This document shows positions 28,518 to 40,052 of a DNA stretch of 64,000 nucleotides, one piece after another. How positions within the stretch are numbered: the stretch's first letter is position 1; the number at the start of each line of letters is the position of its first letter. This stretch comes from an uncultured Paracoccaceae bacterium (GTDB lineage Bacteria; Pseudomonadota; Alphaproteobacteria; Rhodobacterales; Rhodobacteraceae): NCBI GenBank assembly GCA_905182165.1, contig CAJJAK010000004.1:186001-250000 (forward strand), given 5' to 3'. The position numbers and the translations under genes were made by a program. The notes beneath the pieces were generated by a model. It had not been told where the DNA came from. It worked only from the letters and a program-made list of their open reading frames with translations, and did not search any database.

Positions 28518-29900
28518 ATGAATAATAATATTTGGGAATGTGTGTGTGATAGGCTGCTAAAAACAGTGAGTAAGAATGAATTCAACAACTGGATCCAACC
28601 TCTAAATTTTCAAGGAATAGAAGATGGTGTTGCAAACTTCTTAGCTCCAACTAATTTTATAGGTACGTGGGTCTTGAGAAATTATGGAGAGATGATTCAA
28701 CGCCACTTCATTACTGAAGGTACCGTAATTGATAGAGTTGCATTTAAAGTTGATAGTGTCTCTTCAAAAAAACATATCGTCAAAAATAATGGCATAGTAA
28801 AAAAAGAAATTTTGAATAAATCATCACAAATTTCTGAAAGATCTTTCAATGATAGTAACTCTTTATTACCTGTCGCGCCGTTAGATAAGAGATTCACTTT
28901 TGATAGCTTTGTTATTGGCAAACCAAACGAACTAGCCCATGCCGCATCGAGGCGTGTTGCTGAGGGGGGTGCCGTAACATTCAACCCTTTGTTTCTATAT
29001 GGTGGAGTTGGATTGGGAAAAACCCACTTAATGCACGCTATAGCTTGGGAAACACAGCGTAGAAATCCAGCTTCAAGAGTGATCTATTTGTCTGCTGAGC
29101 AATTTATGTATAGATTTGTGCAAGCTTTAAGATTTAAAGATATGTTGAGCTTTAAAGAATTATTTCGATCAGTTGATCTTTTAATGGTTGATGATGTTCA
29201 ATTTATAGCTGGTAAAGATAGCACTCAAGATGAATTTTTTCATACATTTAACGCGTTGGTTGATCAAAACAAACAAATAATTATTTCGGCTGACAGAGCC
29301 CCAGGTGAAATTGATGGCTTAGAGGATCGGATAAAATCGCGACTACAATCGGGGCTGGTCGTTGATTTGTTTCCCTTTTATCTTCAGCTTGGAATTTTGC
29401 AATCAAAGGCTGAGAAGCATGCTATGCATTACCCTGAGGTTATTATGTCAGAAGGTGTATTAGAGTTTCTGGCGCACCGTATTTCAACAAATGTGCGGGT
29501 GTTGGAGGGGGCATTGACAAGATTATTTGCTTTTGCCTCTCTTGTTGGCCGAGAAGTGAATTTGGAAATGGTCCAAGAATGCTTGGCTGATATATTACGG
29601 GCATCTGATAGGAAAGTTACTATTGATGAGATAATTAGAAAAGTTTCTGATCATTACAATTTAAGAATGACTGATCTTTTAAGCCCACGTAGAGCTCGAA
29701 GTGTAGCGCGACCAAGACAAGTTGCAATGTTTTTGGCAAAAACACTTACATCAAAATCACTTCCAGAAATTGGTCGTAGGTTTGGTGGACGTGATCATAC
29801 TACAGTTATTCATGCTGTTAAGAAAATCGAAGAGTTAAAATCTATAGATAATCAAATTGCTGAAGATGTAGAGTTACTAAGAAGAATGTTAGAGGCTTAG
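28518..29900 (+). CDS. dnaA: chromosomal replication initiator protein DnaA
   Basis: 460 residues with all four domains: N-terminal WECVCDRLLKTVSKNEFNNWIQPL; a short linker; AAA+ core with Walker A YGGVGLGKTHLMHAI, Walker B LLMVDDVQFIAGKD and sensor-2 RVLEGALTRLFAFA; and the domain IV helix-turn-helix with the DnaA signature GGRDHTTVIHAVKKIEEL. Opens duplex DNA at oriC in the ATP form and is itself a transcription factor. Separate from dnaN by 169 bases. Confidence 0.98.
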   Translation: MNNNIWECVCDRLLKTVSKNEFNNWIQPLNFQGIEDGVANFLAPTNFIGTWVLRNYGEMIQRHFITEGTVIDRVAFKVDSVSSKKHIVKNNGIVKKEILNKSSQISERSFNDSNSLLPVAPLDKRFTFDSFVIGKPNELAHAASRRVAEGGAVTFNPLFLYGGVGLGKTHLMHAIAWETQRRNPASRVIYLSAEQFMYRFVQALRFKDMLSFKELFRSVDLLMVDDVQFIAGKDSTQDEFFHTFNALVDQNKQIIISADRAPGEIDGLEDRIKSRLQSGLVVDLFPFYLQLGILQSKAEKHAMHYPEVIMSEGVLEFLAHRISTNVRVLEGALTRLFAFASLVGREVNLEMVQECLADILRASDRKVTIDEIIRKVSDHYNLRMTDLLSPRRARSVARPRQVAMFLAKTLTSKSLPEIGRRFGGRDHTTVIHAVKKIEELKSIDNQIAEDVELLRRMLEA

Positions 29901-29971
29901 ATTTTCCAAGATCGACTATGAGATTCAAGGAACACACATAGGAAATAAATTTGTTATATGTGGGCTTTTGC

Positions 29972-30000
29972 TTGACCACAGCTTCTCTAAATCAGATAAG
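29972..30000 (+). promoter_or_regulatory. possible sigma-70-type promoter for dnaN
   Basis: TTGACC at 29972-29977, 17-base spacer, GATAAG at 29995-30000, in the dnaA-dnaN gap 70 bases before the dnaN start. The -35 is good, the -10 matches four of six consensus bases. Sequence match only. Confidence 0.35.
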
Positions 30001-30069
30001 GTGACTTAAAGTACCGAAGCACCTGTCATTTTTGGATGTGCTATGAGGTGTATTTTAAGAGGAGTTTTT

Positions 30070-31188
30070 ATGAAAGTCAGTATTGAGCGTAGCGCACTTC
30101 TTAAAGCAATGTCACAGGCGCAATCTGTTGTGGAACGCCGTAATACCATTCCAATTCTAGCAAATGTATTGATTGAGGCGGAGGGCAATAGCGCAAGTTT
30201 TCGGGCAACTGATCTAGATATTGAAGTCTTGGATAAAGTTAATGCGAATGTAGAAAGAGCGGGTGCAACCACTGTTGGAGCACATACACTTCATGAAATA
30301 GTGAGAAAATTACCTGATGGTGCACAGGTGGCACTTTCTGACGATGGCACATCAGGTAGACTACAAATTTCCGCAGGTCGTTCTAACTTTACGCTTGCAA
30401 CTTTGCCACGTGAAGATTTCCCAATTATGGCATCGGCAGAATATGAAATTAATTTTAATGCTAAAGCCAATATATTAAGGCGTTTATTTGATAAGTCTAA
30501 ATTTGCGATTTCTACTGAAGAGACACGATATTATTTAAATGGAGTGTACATGCACGTCGCAGAGGGTGAGAAAGGTCAAATGCTAAGATGTGTTGCAACA
30601 GATGGTCATCGGTTAGCAAGAGTTGATGCTTCTTTACCAGAAAATGCAACTCTAATGCCAGGTGTGATAATTCCTCGAAAAACAGTTGGTGAATTGGGGA
30701 AATTATTAAATGACGATGATGTTGATATAGCAGTTTCGGTTTCTGAGACTAAAGTGCGTTTTGCCACAGCCACTATCCAATTAACATCAAAGGTTATTGA
30801 TGGAACTTTTCCAGACTATTCAAGAGTAATTCCTACTGGAAATACTAAGAGATTAGAAGTTGATGCAAATGAGTTTGCTAAAGCTGTAGATAGAGTTAGT
30901 ACCGTTTCGTCTGAGCGATCACGCGCAGTAAAATTAGCTTTGGATGAAGATAGGTTGATCTTATCGGTAAATGCTCCTGATAACGGTGCAGCAGATGAAG
31001 AAGTAGCTGTTTCATATGGGGAAGAGCCATTAGAGATAGGGTTTAATGCTAAGTACTTGTTGGAAATAGCAGGACAAATTGATCGTGAAAACGCTGTTTT
31101 TATGTTTAATTCGTCTGGGGATCCTGCATTAATAACTGAAGGAGAAGATTCTTCAGCTGTTTATGTAGTGATGCCAATGCGTGTCTAG
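30070..31188 (+). CDS. dnaN: DNA polymerase III beta subunit (sliding clamp)
   Basis: Ring-shaped processivity clamp, 372 residues from ATG 30070, chosen because KVSIERSALLKAMSQAQSVVERRNTIPILANVL is the family N-terminus and AAGAGGAG lies just upstream; an earlier in-frame ATG at 30043 lacks this. Three clamp domains are recognisable, with TDGHRLARVD and the C-terminal YVVMPMRV that forms part of the peptide-binding pocket. Its stop overlaps the recF GTG start by 8 bases. Confidence 0.98.
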   Translation: MKVSIERSALLKAMSQAQSVVERRNTIPILANVLIEAEGNSASFRATDLDIEVLDKVNANVERAGATTVGAHTLHEIVRKLPDGAQVALSDDGTSGRLQISAGRSNFTLATLPREDFPIMASAEYEINFNAKANILRRLFDKSKFAISTEETRYYLNGVYMHVAEGEKGQMLRCVATDGHRLARVDASLPENATLMPGVIIPRKTVGELGKLLNDDDVDIAVSVSETKVRFATATIQLTSKVIDGTFPDYSRVIPTGNTKRLEVDANEFAKAVDRVSTVSSERSRAVKLALDEDRLILSVNAPDNGAADEEVAVSYGEEPLEIGFNAKYLLEIAGQIDRENAVFMFNSSGDPALITEGEDSSAVYVVMPMRV

Positions 31189-32290
31189 TTCTTTCATTTC
31201 AGAGTTAAGTTTTTCTCATTTTCGGAGTCATCTTCTGTCAAAAATGGCCATGAGTGGTAGTTCCGTTGTTATACATGGTAAAAATGGTGCTGGGAAAACA
31301 AATATTTTAGAGGCCATTTCCTTACTTGCCCCTGGCCGGGGTATCAGAAATGCTAAATCTAACGATATATCAAGAATTCCAGAGAGTTTGGGTTGGAAGG
31401 TCAAGGCCACACTTGAACATAGAAATCAAATCCATGAAATTGAAACTTATGTAGATAATAAAAGTTTAAGAATTGTCAAAATAGATGAGAAAATACAGTC
31501 ACAAATTTCATTAAGTAAGATTTACCGCATGCTTTGGCTTTCTCCTTCTATGGATAGGTTATGGATTGAAGGTGCCGATGGGCGCCGTAAGTTTCTTGAT
31601 AGAATGACTTTGAACTTCATTCCTGAACATGGTTCTTTGTCTATAAATTTTCAAAAACTATTGAGGCAAAGAAACCGACTTTTAAAAGATAAAGTTTATG
31701 ATAAAAACTGGTATGAGGCGTTGGAAGAGAAGATGGCAATCGATGGTGCTAATTTAAACAAAAACCGAATATTTACTATTGAGAAAATTGGAAAATCACT
31801 AACAAATTTAAATCCATCTTTCCCAAAAGCAAAGCTATCTCTAACAAATAGCCAAGATTTAGATAATTCAATCAACAGTAATGATTTGGTTAAAGCTTTA
31901 AGAGATAACCGCCAGAGAGATATGATGGCAGGTAGAACCTTAATTGGTCCCCATCGGATAGATATGTCTGCCTTTTATTTAAATAAGAATATAGAAGTTA
32001 GTGAATGTTCTACAGGAGAGCAAAAAGCTATTTTAATAAGTATTATCTTAGCTAATGCATGGTCGTTAACTGAATATGTGGGAGATCCACCGATTTTGCT
32101 GTTGGATGAGGTTGCAGCACATTTAGACGATGACCGCAGACAGGAATTATATAATGAAATTGTTAATCTAAAAGCCCAGGTTTTTATGACAGGAACAGAT
32201 CAAAATCTATTTGGATCATTAAATGGTTTGGCTGATGAGTTTGAGGTTGTTGAGGAAAATGGATTATCAAGAATAATTAACAAAGAATAA
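31181..32290 (+). CDS. recF: DNA replication and repair protein RecF
   Basis: SMC-like ATPase that helps load RecA at gaps, 369 residues, GTG start inside the dnaN 3' end. Walker A VIHGKNGAGKTNILEAISLL, MSGRTLIGPHR-like DMMAGRTLIGPHRIDMSAFY, ABC signature CSTGEQKAILISIILA and Walker B PILLLDEVAAHLDDDRR are in order. Part of the classical dnaA-dnaN-recF-gyrB series. Confidence 0.97.
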   Translation: MSSSFISELSFSHFRSHLLSKMAMSGSSVVIHGKNGAGKTNILEAISLLAPGRGIRNAKSNDISRIPESLGWKVKATLEHRNQIHEIETYVDNKSLRIVKIDEKIQSQISLSKIYRMLWLSPSMDRLWIEGADGRRKFLDRMTLNFIPEHGSLSINFQKLLRQRNRLLKDKVYDKNWYEALEEKMAIDGANLNKNRIFTIEKIGKSLTNLNPSFPKAKLSLTNSQDLDNSINSNDLVKALRDNRQRDMMAGRTLIGPHRIDMSAFYLNKNIEVSECSTGEQKAILISIILANAWSLTEYVGDPPILLLDEVAAHLDDDRRQELYNEIVNLKAQVFMTGTDQNLFGSLNGLADEFEVVEENGLSRIINKE

Positions 32291-32338
32291 ATATTTATTC
32301 TTTAATTTATGATCAAAAAAACTCATGATTAATTGGAC

Positions 32339-32347
32339 TTATTCACA
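32339..32347 (+). promoter_or_regulatory. DnaA-box match (TTATTCACA)
   Basis: Exact match to the TTATNCACA consensus in the 124-base recF-gyrB gap. A one-mismatch copy (TGATTCACA) lies at 28024-28032 upstream of the rhodanese gene. A lone box is more consistent with DnaA control of gyrB than with an origin. Confidence 0.4.
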
Positions 32348-32354
32348 CGGGTAA

Positions 32355-34832
<2,478 letters not shown>

Positions 34833-34877
34833 GAAATATATTTAATAATATTTATCATGGTATTTTTATAAAATAAG

Positions 34878-36305
34878 ATGAGTTACGGAATTTACATAGG
34901 TAAAGATTATACCGCAGATGGGAATGGGTTTTTAGCTGGCTATGGTGATGAACCATCTAGCCATTGGCTAGAAATAACCCCAAGAAAAAAAAATAAAGAT
35001 AATGAGACTATTTTAGTTGGCGTTTCTGAAATGTCTGACATGCCGGGTGAACGAATGGAAATTCCCCAAATAAGTGAAACTGCCAGATTCATTTCAGTTA
35101 ATTATTCATATTACAAGGGTGTTCCTGCCCCAATAACAAATGGTGGGCTTAATGAGTATGGTGTTGCCGTTAGAGATATTTGGTCTACCTCTCGACCTGA
35201 ACTAATCAAAATGACCCCCAAGAACCAAACTGGCCCAAATTATAGTGACTTAGCACGCCTAATTTTGGAACGCGCTAAATCTGCCAAAGAAGGTGTGGAG
35301 TTGATTGCATCATTATTATCCAAATACGGAGAAAGTTCTTATGGTGGAAATTCTCATATAATTGCTGATGCTCAAGAGGCTTGGGTTGTAATTCAATTTT
35401 CGGGTGACCAGGGGCTTTGGGCAGCAGAAAGGTTGAATGAAAAAAGCATAAGGGTTTCCAGACCAGGTTATATTGAAGAAATACCTATCACTAACCCGGA
35501 TGATGAAAACTTTTTATATTCTAAGAATTTAGTATCATTCAGCAAAAAACAAGGTTGGTATTCGTCTGGAGTATTTAATGTTAATAAGATTTTAGGAGAT
35601 GGTAAGGGGCGTTGGGCTGGCGTCAAGTGGATGGAAGATTCTATGAATGCTATAATTTCAAATGGAGAAAAAATAACTTTTGAAAAAATTGTTTGGGCTC
35701 TTCGAACATCTAAATTTACTGGTGATACAGCTGGGTATGGGCAAATTGTCCCCTTAGTAAATAGTGTAGAAGAAACGACTAGAGTTTTATGGCATGCTCC
35801 AATTGGCGCTTTAGCCTCCACTTTTTCACCAATCTTTATGGGTCAACAAAGTGTTCCCATAGAATTTGCTAAACATCGATATTTGACTGTGGGTGAATCA
35901 CATAGGTTTATGGATGATAGAAAAATTGAAGATGGAGGGTTGGATTCTGTATCATTAGTTTCTCAAGAAATAGAAAGCAGCCGCTCAGCTGTCATGGAGT
36001 GTAAAAAACTCTTGTATTTAATTCTTCAAGATCCAGAACGTTATCAGTTAGAAGTTTTAGAAGTATTTAATGCGCGTGAAAACAAATTGCTCAAATCAAC
36101 CAATGAAGTGATAAAAATAGCGGATCTATTAATTGAAAATGAGCAATACAAATTAGCAGAAAAACTCTTAACATACTTTAGTGAAAATGAATTAAAAAAT
36201 GGACTAAATTTAGTAATGTCATTGTCGGAGAGTATAGAAATGCGTTTTAGAATTTTACCAAAATCTAATCATAAAGAAATTAATAAAATCAAACAAATTT
36301 GGTGA
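34878..36305 (+). CDS. C69-family (PepD-like) peptidase with Ser in place of the N-terminal Cys
   Basis: 475 residues, resembling the C69 dipeptidases of the N-terminal nucleophile group: YIGKDYTADGNGFLAGYGDEPSSHWLEI, NYSYYKGVPAPITNGGLNEYGVAVRD, TGPNYSDLARLILERAKSAKEGVELI, YGGNSHIIADAQEAWVVIQF. In classical members a Cys becomes the N-terminal nucleophile; here the residue in that place is Ser2 (MSYGIYIGK against CTTILVGK-type starts). Ser could still serve as an Ntn nucleophile after Met removal. The last 100 residues are Glu/Lys-rich helices. 45 bases after gyrB; separate function. Confidence 0.82.
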   Translation: MSYGIYIGKDYTADGNGFLAGYGDEPSSHWLEITPRKKNKDNETILVGVSEMSDMPGERMEIPQISETARFISVNYSYYKGVPAPITNGGLNEYGVAVRDIWSTSRPELIKMTPKNQTGPNYSDLARLILERAKSAKEGVELIASLLSKYGESSYGGNSHIIADAQEAWVVIQFSGDQGLWAAERLNEKSIRVSRPGYIEEIPITNPDDENFLYSKNLVSFSKKQGWYSSGVFNVNKILGDGKGRWAGVKWMEDSMNAIISNGEKITFEKIVWALRTSKFTGDTAGYGQIVPLVNSVEETTRVLWHAPIGALASTFSPIFMGQQSVPIEFAKHRYLTVGESHRFMDDRKIEDGGLDSVSLVSQEIESSRSAVMECKKLLYLILQDPERYQLEVLEVFNARENKLLKSTNEVIKIADLLIENEQYKLAEKLLTYFSENELKNGLNLVMSLSESIEMRFRILPKSNHKEINKIKQIW

Positions 36306-36313
36306 TAAACAAC

Positions 36314-37219
36314 TTATCCTAAATGACTTTTACCTCGTTTGGTTGCCAGTAATATTTGTTTTTGACGCTCCCGAAAACGAACTTTCCGCGCTTCTGAAAA
36401 TTCATTGATACATTCTTTACAACTTACACCAAATTCAAATTCTATATTATTTTTATCCTCTAACGAAATTGGTCGACCACAAGCGAAGCAGCAATCATAA
36501 GAACCTTTATTTAAACCGTGTGTAACAGAAACGCGATGATCAAATACATAGCATTCACCAATCCAATTGCTATCTTCTTTTTTAATTTCTTCTAAATACT
36601 TCAAGATTCCACCTTGTAGATGGAAGACGTCTTTAAATCCTTTTTTCTTTAGATAAATAGAAGTTTTTTCACATCTAATACCACCTGTGCAAAACATAGC
36701 GATTTTCTTTCCCTGATACTTATCTTTATTTTTTTTCCACCACTCTGGAAATTGCCGAAAACTATCTGTGTTAGGGTTTATTGAATCCTTGAATGTACCT
36801 ATCTTAATTTCATAATTATTTCTTGTGTCAATTACTACGACATCGTCTTTTTCAGTAAAAGCATTCCAATTTCCAGGCTTTATATATTTTCCTACTGTAT
36901 GACGTGGGTCAATATCTGGTTGTCCCATTGTAACTATTTCTTTTTTAAGTCGTACTTTCATTCGGTTGAAAGGTTTTGATGAATTTAAACTTGTCTTGGT
37001 CTCAATTGATGCACAGCCAGGTAGAGATTTAATATACTGCATAATCATATTTATATTTTCGGCTTTCCCAGAAATTGTCCCATTTATTCCCTCAGTTGCA
37101 AGTAGTATTGATCCTTTTATTTTATTTTTTTTGCATAAAATTTCCAAAGGTACTCTGATTTCTCCTGGATCTGGAAAACTCGTAAAATGATAAAAAGCTA
37201 AAACTGTTATATTATTCAT
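36314..37219 (-). CDS. trhO: tRNA uridine(34) hydroxylase (rhodanese-related)
   Basis: Adds the 5-hydroxyl to U34 of certain tRNAs, the O2-dependent step toward 5-methoxyuridine-type modifications. 301 residues with an N-terminal acylphosphatase-like part (FYHFTSFPDPGEIRVPLEILCKKNKIKGSILLATEGINGTISG), a rhodanese domain with MFCTGGIRCEKTSIYLKKKGF (active Cys), and HLQGGILKYLEE. C-terminal CxxC pair (CFACG..CKEC) is typical. Ends 8 bases from the convergent C69 gene. Confidence 0.95.
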   Translation of the reverse strand: MNNITVLAFYHFTSFPDPGEIRVPLEILCKKNKIKGSILLATEGINGTISGKAENINMIMQYIKSLPGCASIETKTSLNSSKPFNRMKVRLKKEIVTMGQPDIDPRHTVGKYIKPGNWNAFTEKDDVVVIDTRNNYEIKIGTFKDSINPNTDSFRQFPEWWKKNKDKYQGKKIAMFCTGGIRCEKTSIYLKKKGFKDVFHLQGGILKYLEEIKKEDSNWIGECYVFDHRVSVTHGLNKGSYDCCFACGRPISLEDKNNIEFEFGVSCKECINEFSEARKVRFRERQKQILLATKRGKSHLG

Positions 37220-37438
37220 TACCTGAGAATAAACTGTCTTATTGTAGACGGCAAGGTGCCTTAAACTTTGCTTTAAAGAGTTATTGTCAAATCAGTAAAG
37301 ATTTTATTGAACATCATGTTGTATACTTTGCACACTTCACCATAAAACTAAGTATTGTAAAACAGTTCTAATACTTTTAAGAGAGCAAAGCTGTAATTTC
37401 AGCAAAAGTGTCCGCAACCTTTTCAAAACGGAGAAGCA

Positions 37439-38080
37439 ATGTTTAGAATCTACTTACCTGGCATTATTTCGATGGCTATCATAGTTGTCACATCTAATAT
37501 TCTGGTACAATTTCTTTATGGAAATTGGCTTACCTATGGTGCTTTTACGTACCCTTTGGCCTTTTTAGTTACTGACGTTATGAATAGAGCATATGGCCCA
37601 ACAGTAGCACGAAAAATTGTTTTTTTTGGATTTGTAACTGGGGTAATATGCTCACTGATTGGCACTCAAATTATGATAGAGCTTGATAAAGATTTTTATG
37701 CACCTGCTGAAACATTTAGAATTGCTATTGCATCTGGATCAGGCTTCCTTCTAGCTCAATTATTGGATATTTTTATTTTTACTAAATTAAAGGATCGATC
37801 GTGGTGGCATGCCCCCTTGGTTTCATCCATTATCGGTGGAGCATTGGATACTGTGATATTCTTTGCAGTATCTTTCTCTATCGCTGTAGTTTTCATATTT
37901 GGAGTAGATCATAATACAGACTTTATGAATCAGATGGTTCCAATACTAGGTGTGGGTGGTGATGCCTCACTTTGGATATCATTAGCTATTGCAGACTATT
38001 TGGTTAAGTTATCATTAGCACTCCTGTGTTTAATTCCTTTCAGGCTATTGGTTGCTCAACTGATGACAAGAAAAGTATAA
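37439..38080 (+). CDS. queuosine precursor transporter (YhhQ/QueT-like)
   Basis: 213 residues, six hydrophobic segments. TYGAFTYPLAFLVTDVMNRAYGP and ARKIVFFGFVTGVICSLIGTQ are the hallmark of the VUT/YhhQ family that imports queuosine precursors such as preQ0/preQ1. GGALDTVIFFAVSFS is also conserved. No preQ1 riboswitch was recognised in the 219-base upstream gap, which otherwise holds only weak inverted repeats (for example GCTG-TAATTT-CAGC near 37390). Interesting next to trhO, since both affect wobble-position tRNA chemistry. Confidence 0.9.
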   Translation: MFRIYLPGIISMAIIVVTSNILVQFLYGNWLTYGAFTYPLAFLVTDVMNRAYGPTVARKIVFFGFVTGVICSLIGTQIMIELDKDFYAPAETFRIAIASGSGFLLAQLLDIFIFTKLKDRSWWHAPLVSSIIGGALDTVIFFAVSFSIAVVFIFGVDHNTDFMNQMVPILGVGGDASLWISLAIADYLVKLSLALLCLIPFRLLVAQLMTRKV

Positions 38081-38087
38081 AAATCCT

Positions 38088-38288
38088 TTGACAAATAATT
38101 AGAATGTGCCACCTTCATTTTAACCGAAACAAATGAAAGGAGGTGGTCCAGTGTCTAAAGTAGTATTGGAGAAGAGGGCGAGTTACATATTAGAGGTTGC
38201 TCTTTAACTATTAAAGGGCGGGGTCTGACTTGACCTAATCCCAACTCTTAAGAAATTTAAAGGGGCCACTTTGTTTGGCCCCTTTTTT
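38088..38288 (+). ncRNA. short terminated transcription unit with hairpin-sequestered Shine-Dalgarno (possible sRNA or microprotein)
   Basis: Between the transporter and arfB. TTGACA at 38088-38093 suggests a promoter (no good -10 seen). CCACCTTCATTT (38109-38120) can pair with AAATGAA..GGTGG (38131-38146), leaving AGGA bulged; this hairpin holds AAAGGAGGTGGTCC, almost fully complementary to the 16S 3' tail. A GTG at 38151 opens an 18-codon frame (VSKVVLEKRASYILEVAL) ending in TAA at 38205. A strong terminator ends the unit at 38288. Whether it acts as RNA, microprotein or leader cannot be decided from sequence. Confidence 0.5.
38259..38288 (+). terminator. intrinsic terminator upstream of arfB
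   Basis: AAAGGGGCCA / TGGCCCCTTT stem around a 7-base loop, followed by TTTTTT. It ends the short unit at 38088-38288; arfB starts only 17 bases later, so arfB expression may depend on read-through or an overlapping promoter. Confidence 0.92.
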
Positions 38289-38304
38289 ATGTAAGTATGT
38301 TTAT

Positions 38305-38724
38305 ATGATCAGAGTAACAGAAAATATCTTTATCAATGATTGGGAAATGGTGGAAACGTTTTCACGTGCATCAGGTGCTGGTGGACAGCATGTTAATAAA
38401 ACTGAATCAGCCGTTACGTTAAAATTTAACGCTCTTAGCTCACCCAATCTAAATGAAGGAGTGAAGTCTAGACTTAAGATTATAGCGGGTCAGAAATGGA
38501 CTAAAGATGGATTAGTAATAATTCATGTTGATAAACATCGAAGTCAAGCTAGAAATCGAGATCTTGCCCGATTCAGATTGTTTGAATTAATAAAAAAGGC
38601 TATAATTTTACCTAAAATAAGAATTGATACAAGGCCATCTCGGACGGCTAATAAAAAGCGCTTGGATAAAAAGACAAAACGTGGCCAAATCAAAATATTA
38701 CGCAAATATTTACCAGAAGAGTAG
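38305..38724 (+). CDS. arfB: alternative ribosome-rescue factor / peptidyl-tRNA hydrolase ArfB
   Basis: Releases peptides from ribosomes stalled without a stop codon. ATG 38305 gives 139 residues starting IRVTENIFINDWEM. The catalytic GGQ lies in FSRASGAGGQHVNKTESAVTLKF, and the basic C-terminal tail that enters the empty mRNA channel (RTANKKRLDKKTKRGQIKILRKYLPE) is present, distinguishing it from a release factor. A short in-frame N-terminal extension from 38275 overlaps the terminator tail and is unlikely. Confidence 0.95.
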   Translation: MIRVTENIFINDWEMVETFSRASGAGGQHVNKTESAVTLKFNALSSPNLNEGVKSRLKIIAGQKWTKDGLVIIHVDKHRSQARNRDLARFRLFELIKKAIILPKIRIDTRPSRTANKKRLDKKTKRGQIKILRKYLPEE

Positions 38725-38737
38725 TAATAATAATTTT

Positions 38738-39018
38738 TTTTAATTAATTTATGGTTAAATATGATGTCTCGAATTGGTCCTATTGCACCAGAAATCATAA
38801 TTTTGACACCACTATTTTTAATATCCACACATAGTTTTTCAAGCATAGTGAGCGCGCTAGAATCGATGTAATTGATAGCTTCTGCATTGATTATTATGAG
38901 TTCGAGTTTATTTCCTTTTAGTTCAACTTGATTCAGTAATTCCCTTGTTTTAGAGGCGATTTCTGATTTCCAGGCAAATACTGCTGAGTACTCATACTCG
39001 ATATTTGCATGAAGGGAT
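38738..39018 (-). pseudogene. remnant of a SulP-type transporter STAS domain
   Basis: On the minus strand an open stretch without start reads IIINAEAINYIDSSALTMLE (about residues in the STAS core) followed by LCVDIKNSGVKIMISGAIGPIRDII, the typical end of a STAS domain of SulP anion transporters, with SAVFAWKSEIASKTRELL before it. The membrane domain is absent, and the last 25 or so residues are replaced by low-complexity sequence against arfB. Its 5' side runs straight into the truncated aminotransferase on the other strand, so a deletion or inversion has joined two broken genes. Confidence 0.7.
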
Positions 39019-40052
39019 TTTGGATTATGTGGAAAGGCTTATATCTAAGCATCATGAAGGCATAGACATCCGCTATTATGGTTTGTTCTGGCAGTGAGGC
39101 AACTGATCTAGCGTTGAGAATGGCTGAAGCTGATGCAAAGAAGGGAATAATTGTAACGGATTCTACCTACCATGGTAATACAAGTGCAGTTTCCCAATTG
39201 AGTTATGGACGCAATGCAATAGGAGGTGTTGGAGATCACATTCGATATGTACGGACACCTAATAGTTTAAGCGATAATAAAGACAATAGTGTTAGTGAGG
39301 CGGAGCATTTTGCGCAAAATGTAAAGTTAGCAATAGGCTCTTTAGAAGAGTCAGGTCATGGTGTATCTGCCCTATTAATATGCCCATACTTTGCAAATGA
39401 AGGGTTTCCAACGCTAGAGTATGGCTTTCTTGATAAAGCAGTTAGGCAGGTACGAAGTGCTGGTGGCATTGTAATAGCTGATGAAGTGCAGCCAGGGTTT
39501 GGTCGTCTTGGTACTAATTGGTGGGGGTATCAAAAAATTGGACTTATACCGGAGGTTGTTACTATGGGTAAGCCAATGGCCAATGGGCACCCTGTGGCTA
39601 GTGTCGTGACTTCTGCTGAAATAATTAAATCATTTAGGCAGGCCTTTGGATATTTTAATACATTTGGTGGGAATCCTGTTTCGTGTGCTGCGGCAGCAGC
39701 TACACTAGACGTGATCGAAAAAGATAAGTTAACTGAAAATGCTTTGAGTGTAGGGGATTATGCGTTAAATGGGTTAAGAGAATTGAAAAAAGAATTTCCA
39801 CAAATCAAACAAGTCAGAGGCTCGGGTCTTTTTTTTGGTGCTGAAATGTGTGGTAAGGATAATATACCTTTAACCCAGTATGCAGAGAAAATAGCTGAGA
39901 AAATGAGAGAAAAAAGAGTTTTATTAAGTGTATTGGGACCTAATAGAAATACACTTAAGATTAGACCTCCAATGGTTTTTTCCAAAAGCAATGCTGACCA
40001 TCTACTAGATACTTTGCGCTCTGTAATGAAAGAGGTTGAGTGTGAATTCTGA
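38996..40052 (+). pseudogene. class III aminotransferase, 5'-truncated and frameshifted
   Basis: PLP-dependent class III aminotransferase. The first recognisable codons are TRYLHEGILDYVERLISKHH from 38996, which in full-length relatives lie near residue 90; no start or N-terminus precedes them. A shift at about 39070 (extra C in atccgc) leads into IMVCSGSEATDLALRM and an intact remainder: TDSTYHGNTSAV, VIADEVQPGFGRLG (PLP Asp), VTMGKPMANGHP (Schiff-base Lys), TFGGNPVSCAAAAA. It overlaps a kinase gene, an arrangement shared with AGXT2L/phospholyase-type aminotransferases paired with hydroxylysine-kinase-like proteins. Likely non-functional as it stands. Confidence 0.8.

Noticed and set aside
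37220..37438. Possible preQ1 riboswitch upstream of the queuosine-precursor transporter
   Set aside because: No preQ1-I or preQ1-II core was found; only a weak hairpin near 37390.
38544..38740. Continuation of the minus-strand STAS frame through arfB
   Set aside because: Beyond about 38740 the frame reads low-complexity and Arg/Phe-rich sequence antisense to arfB; only the part outside arfB resembles STAS.
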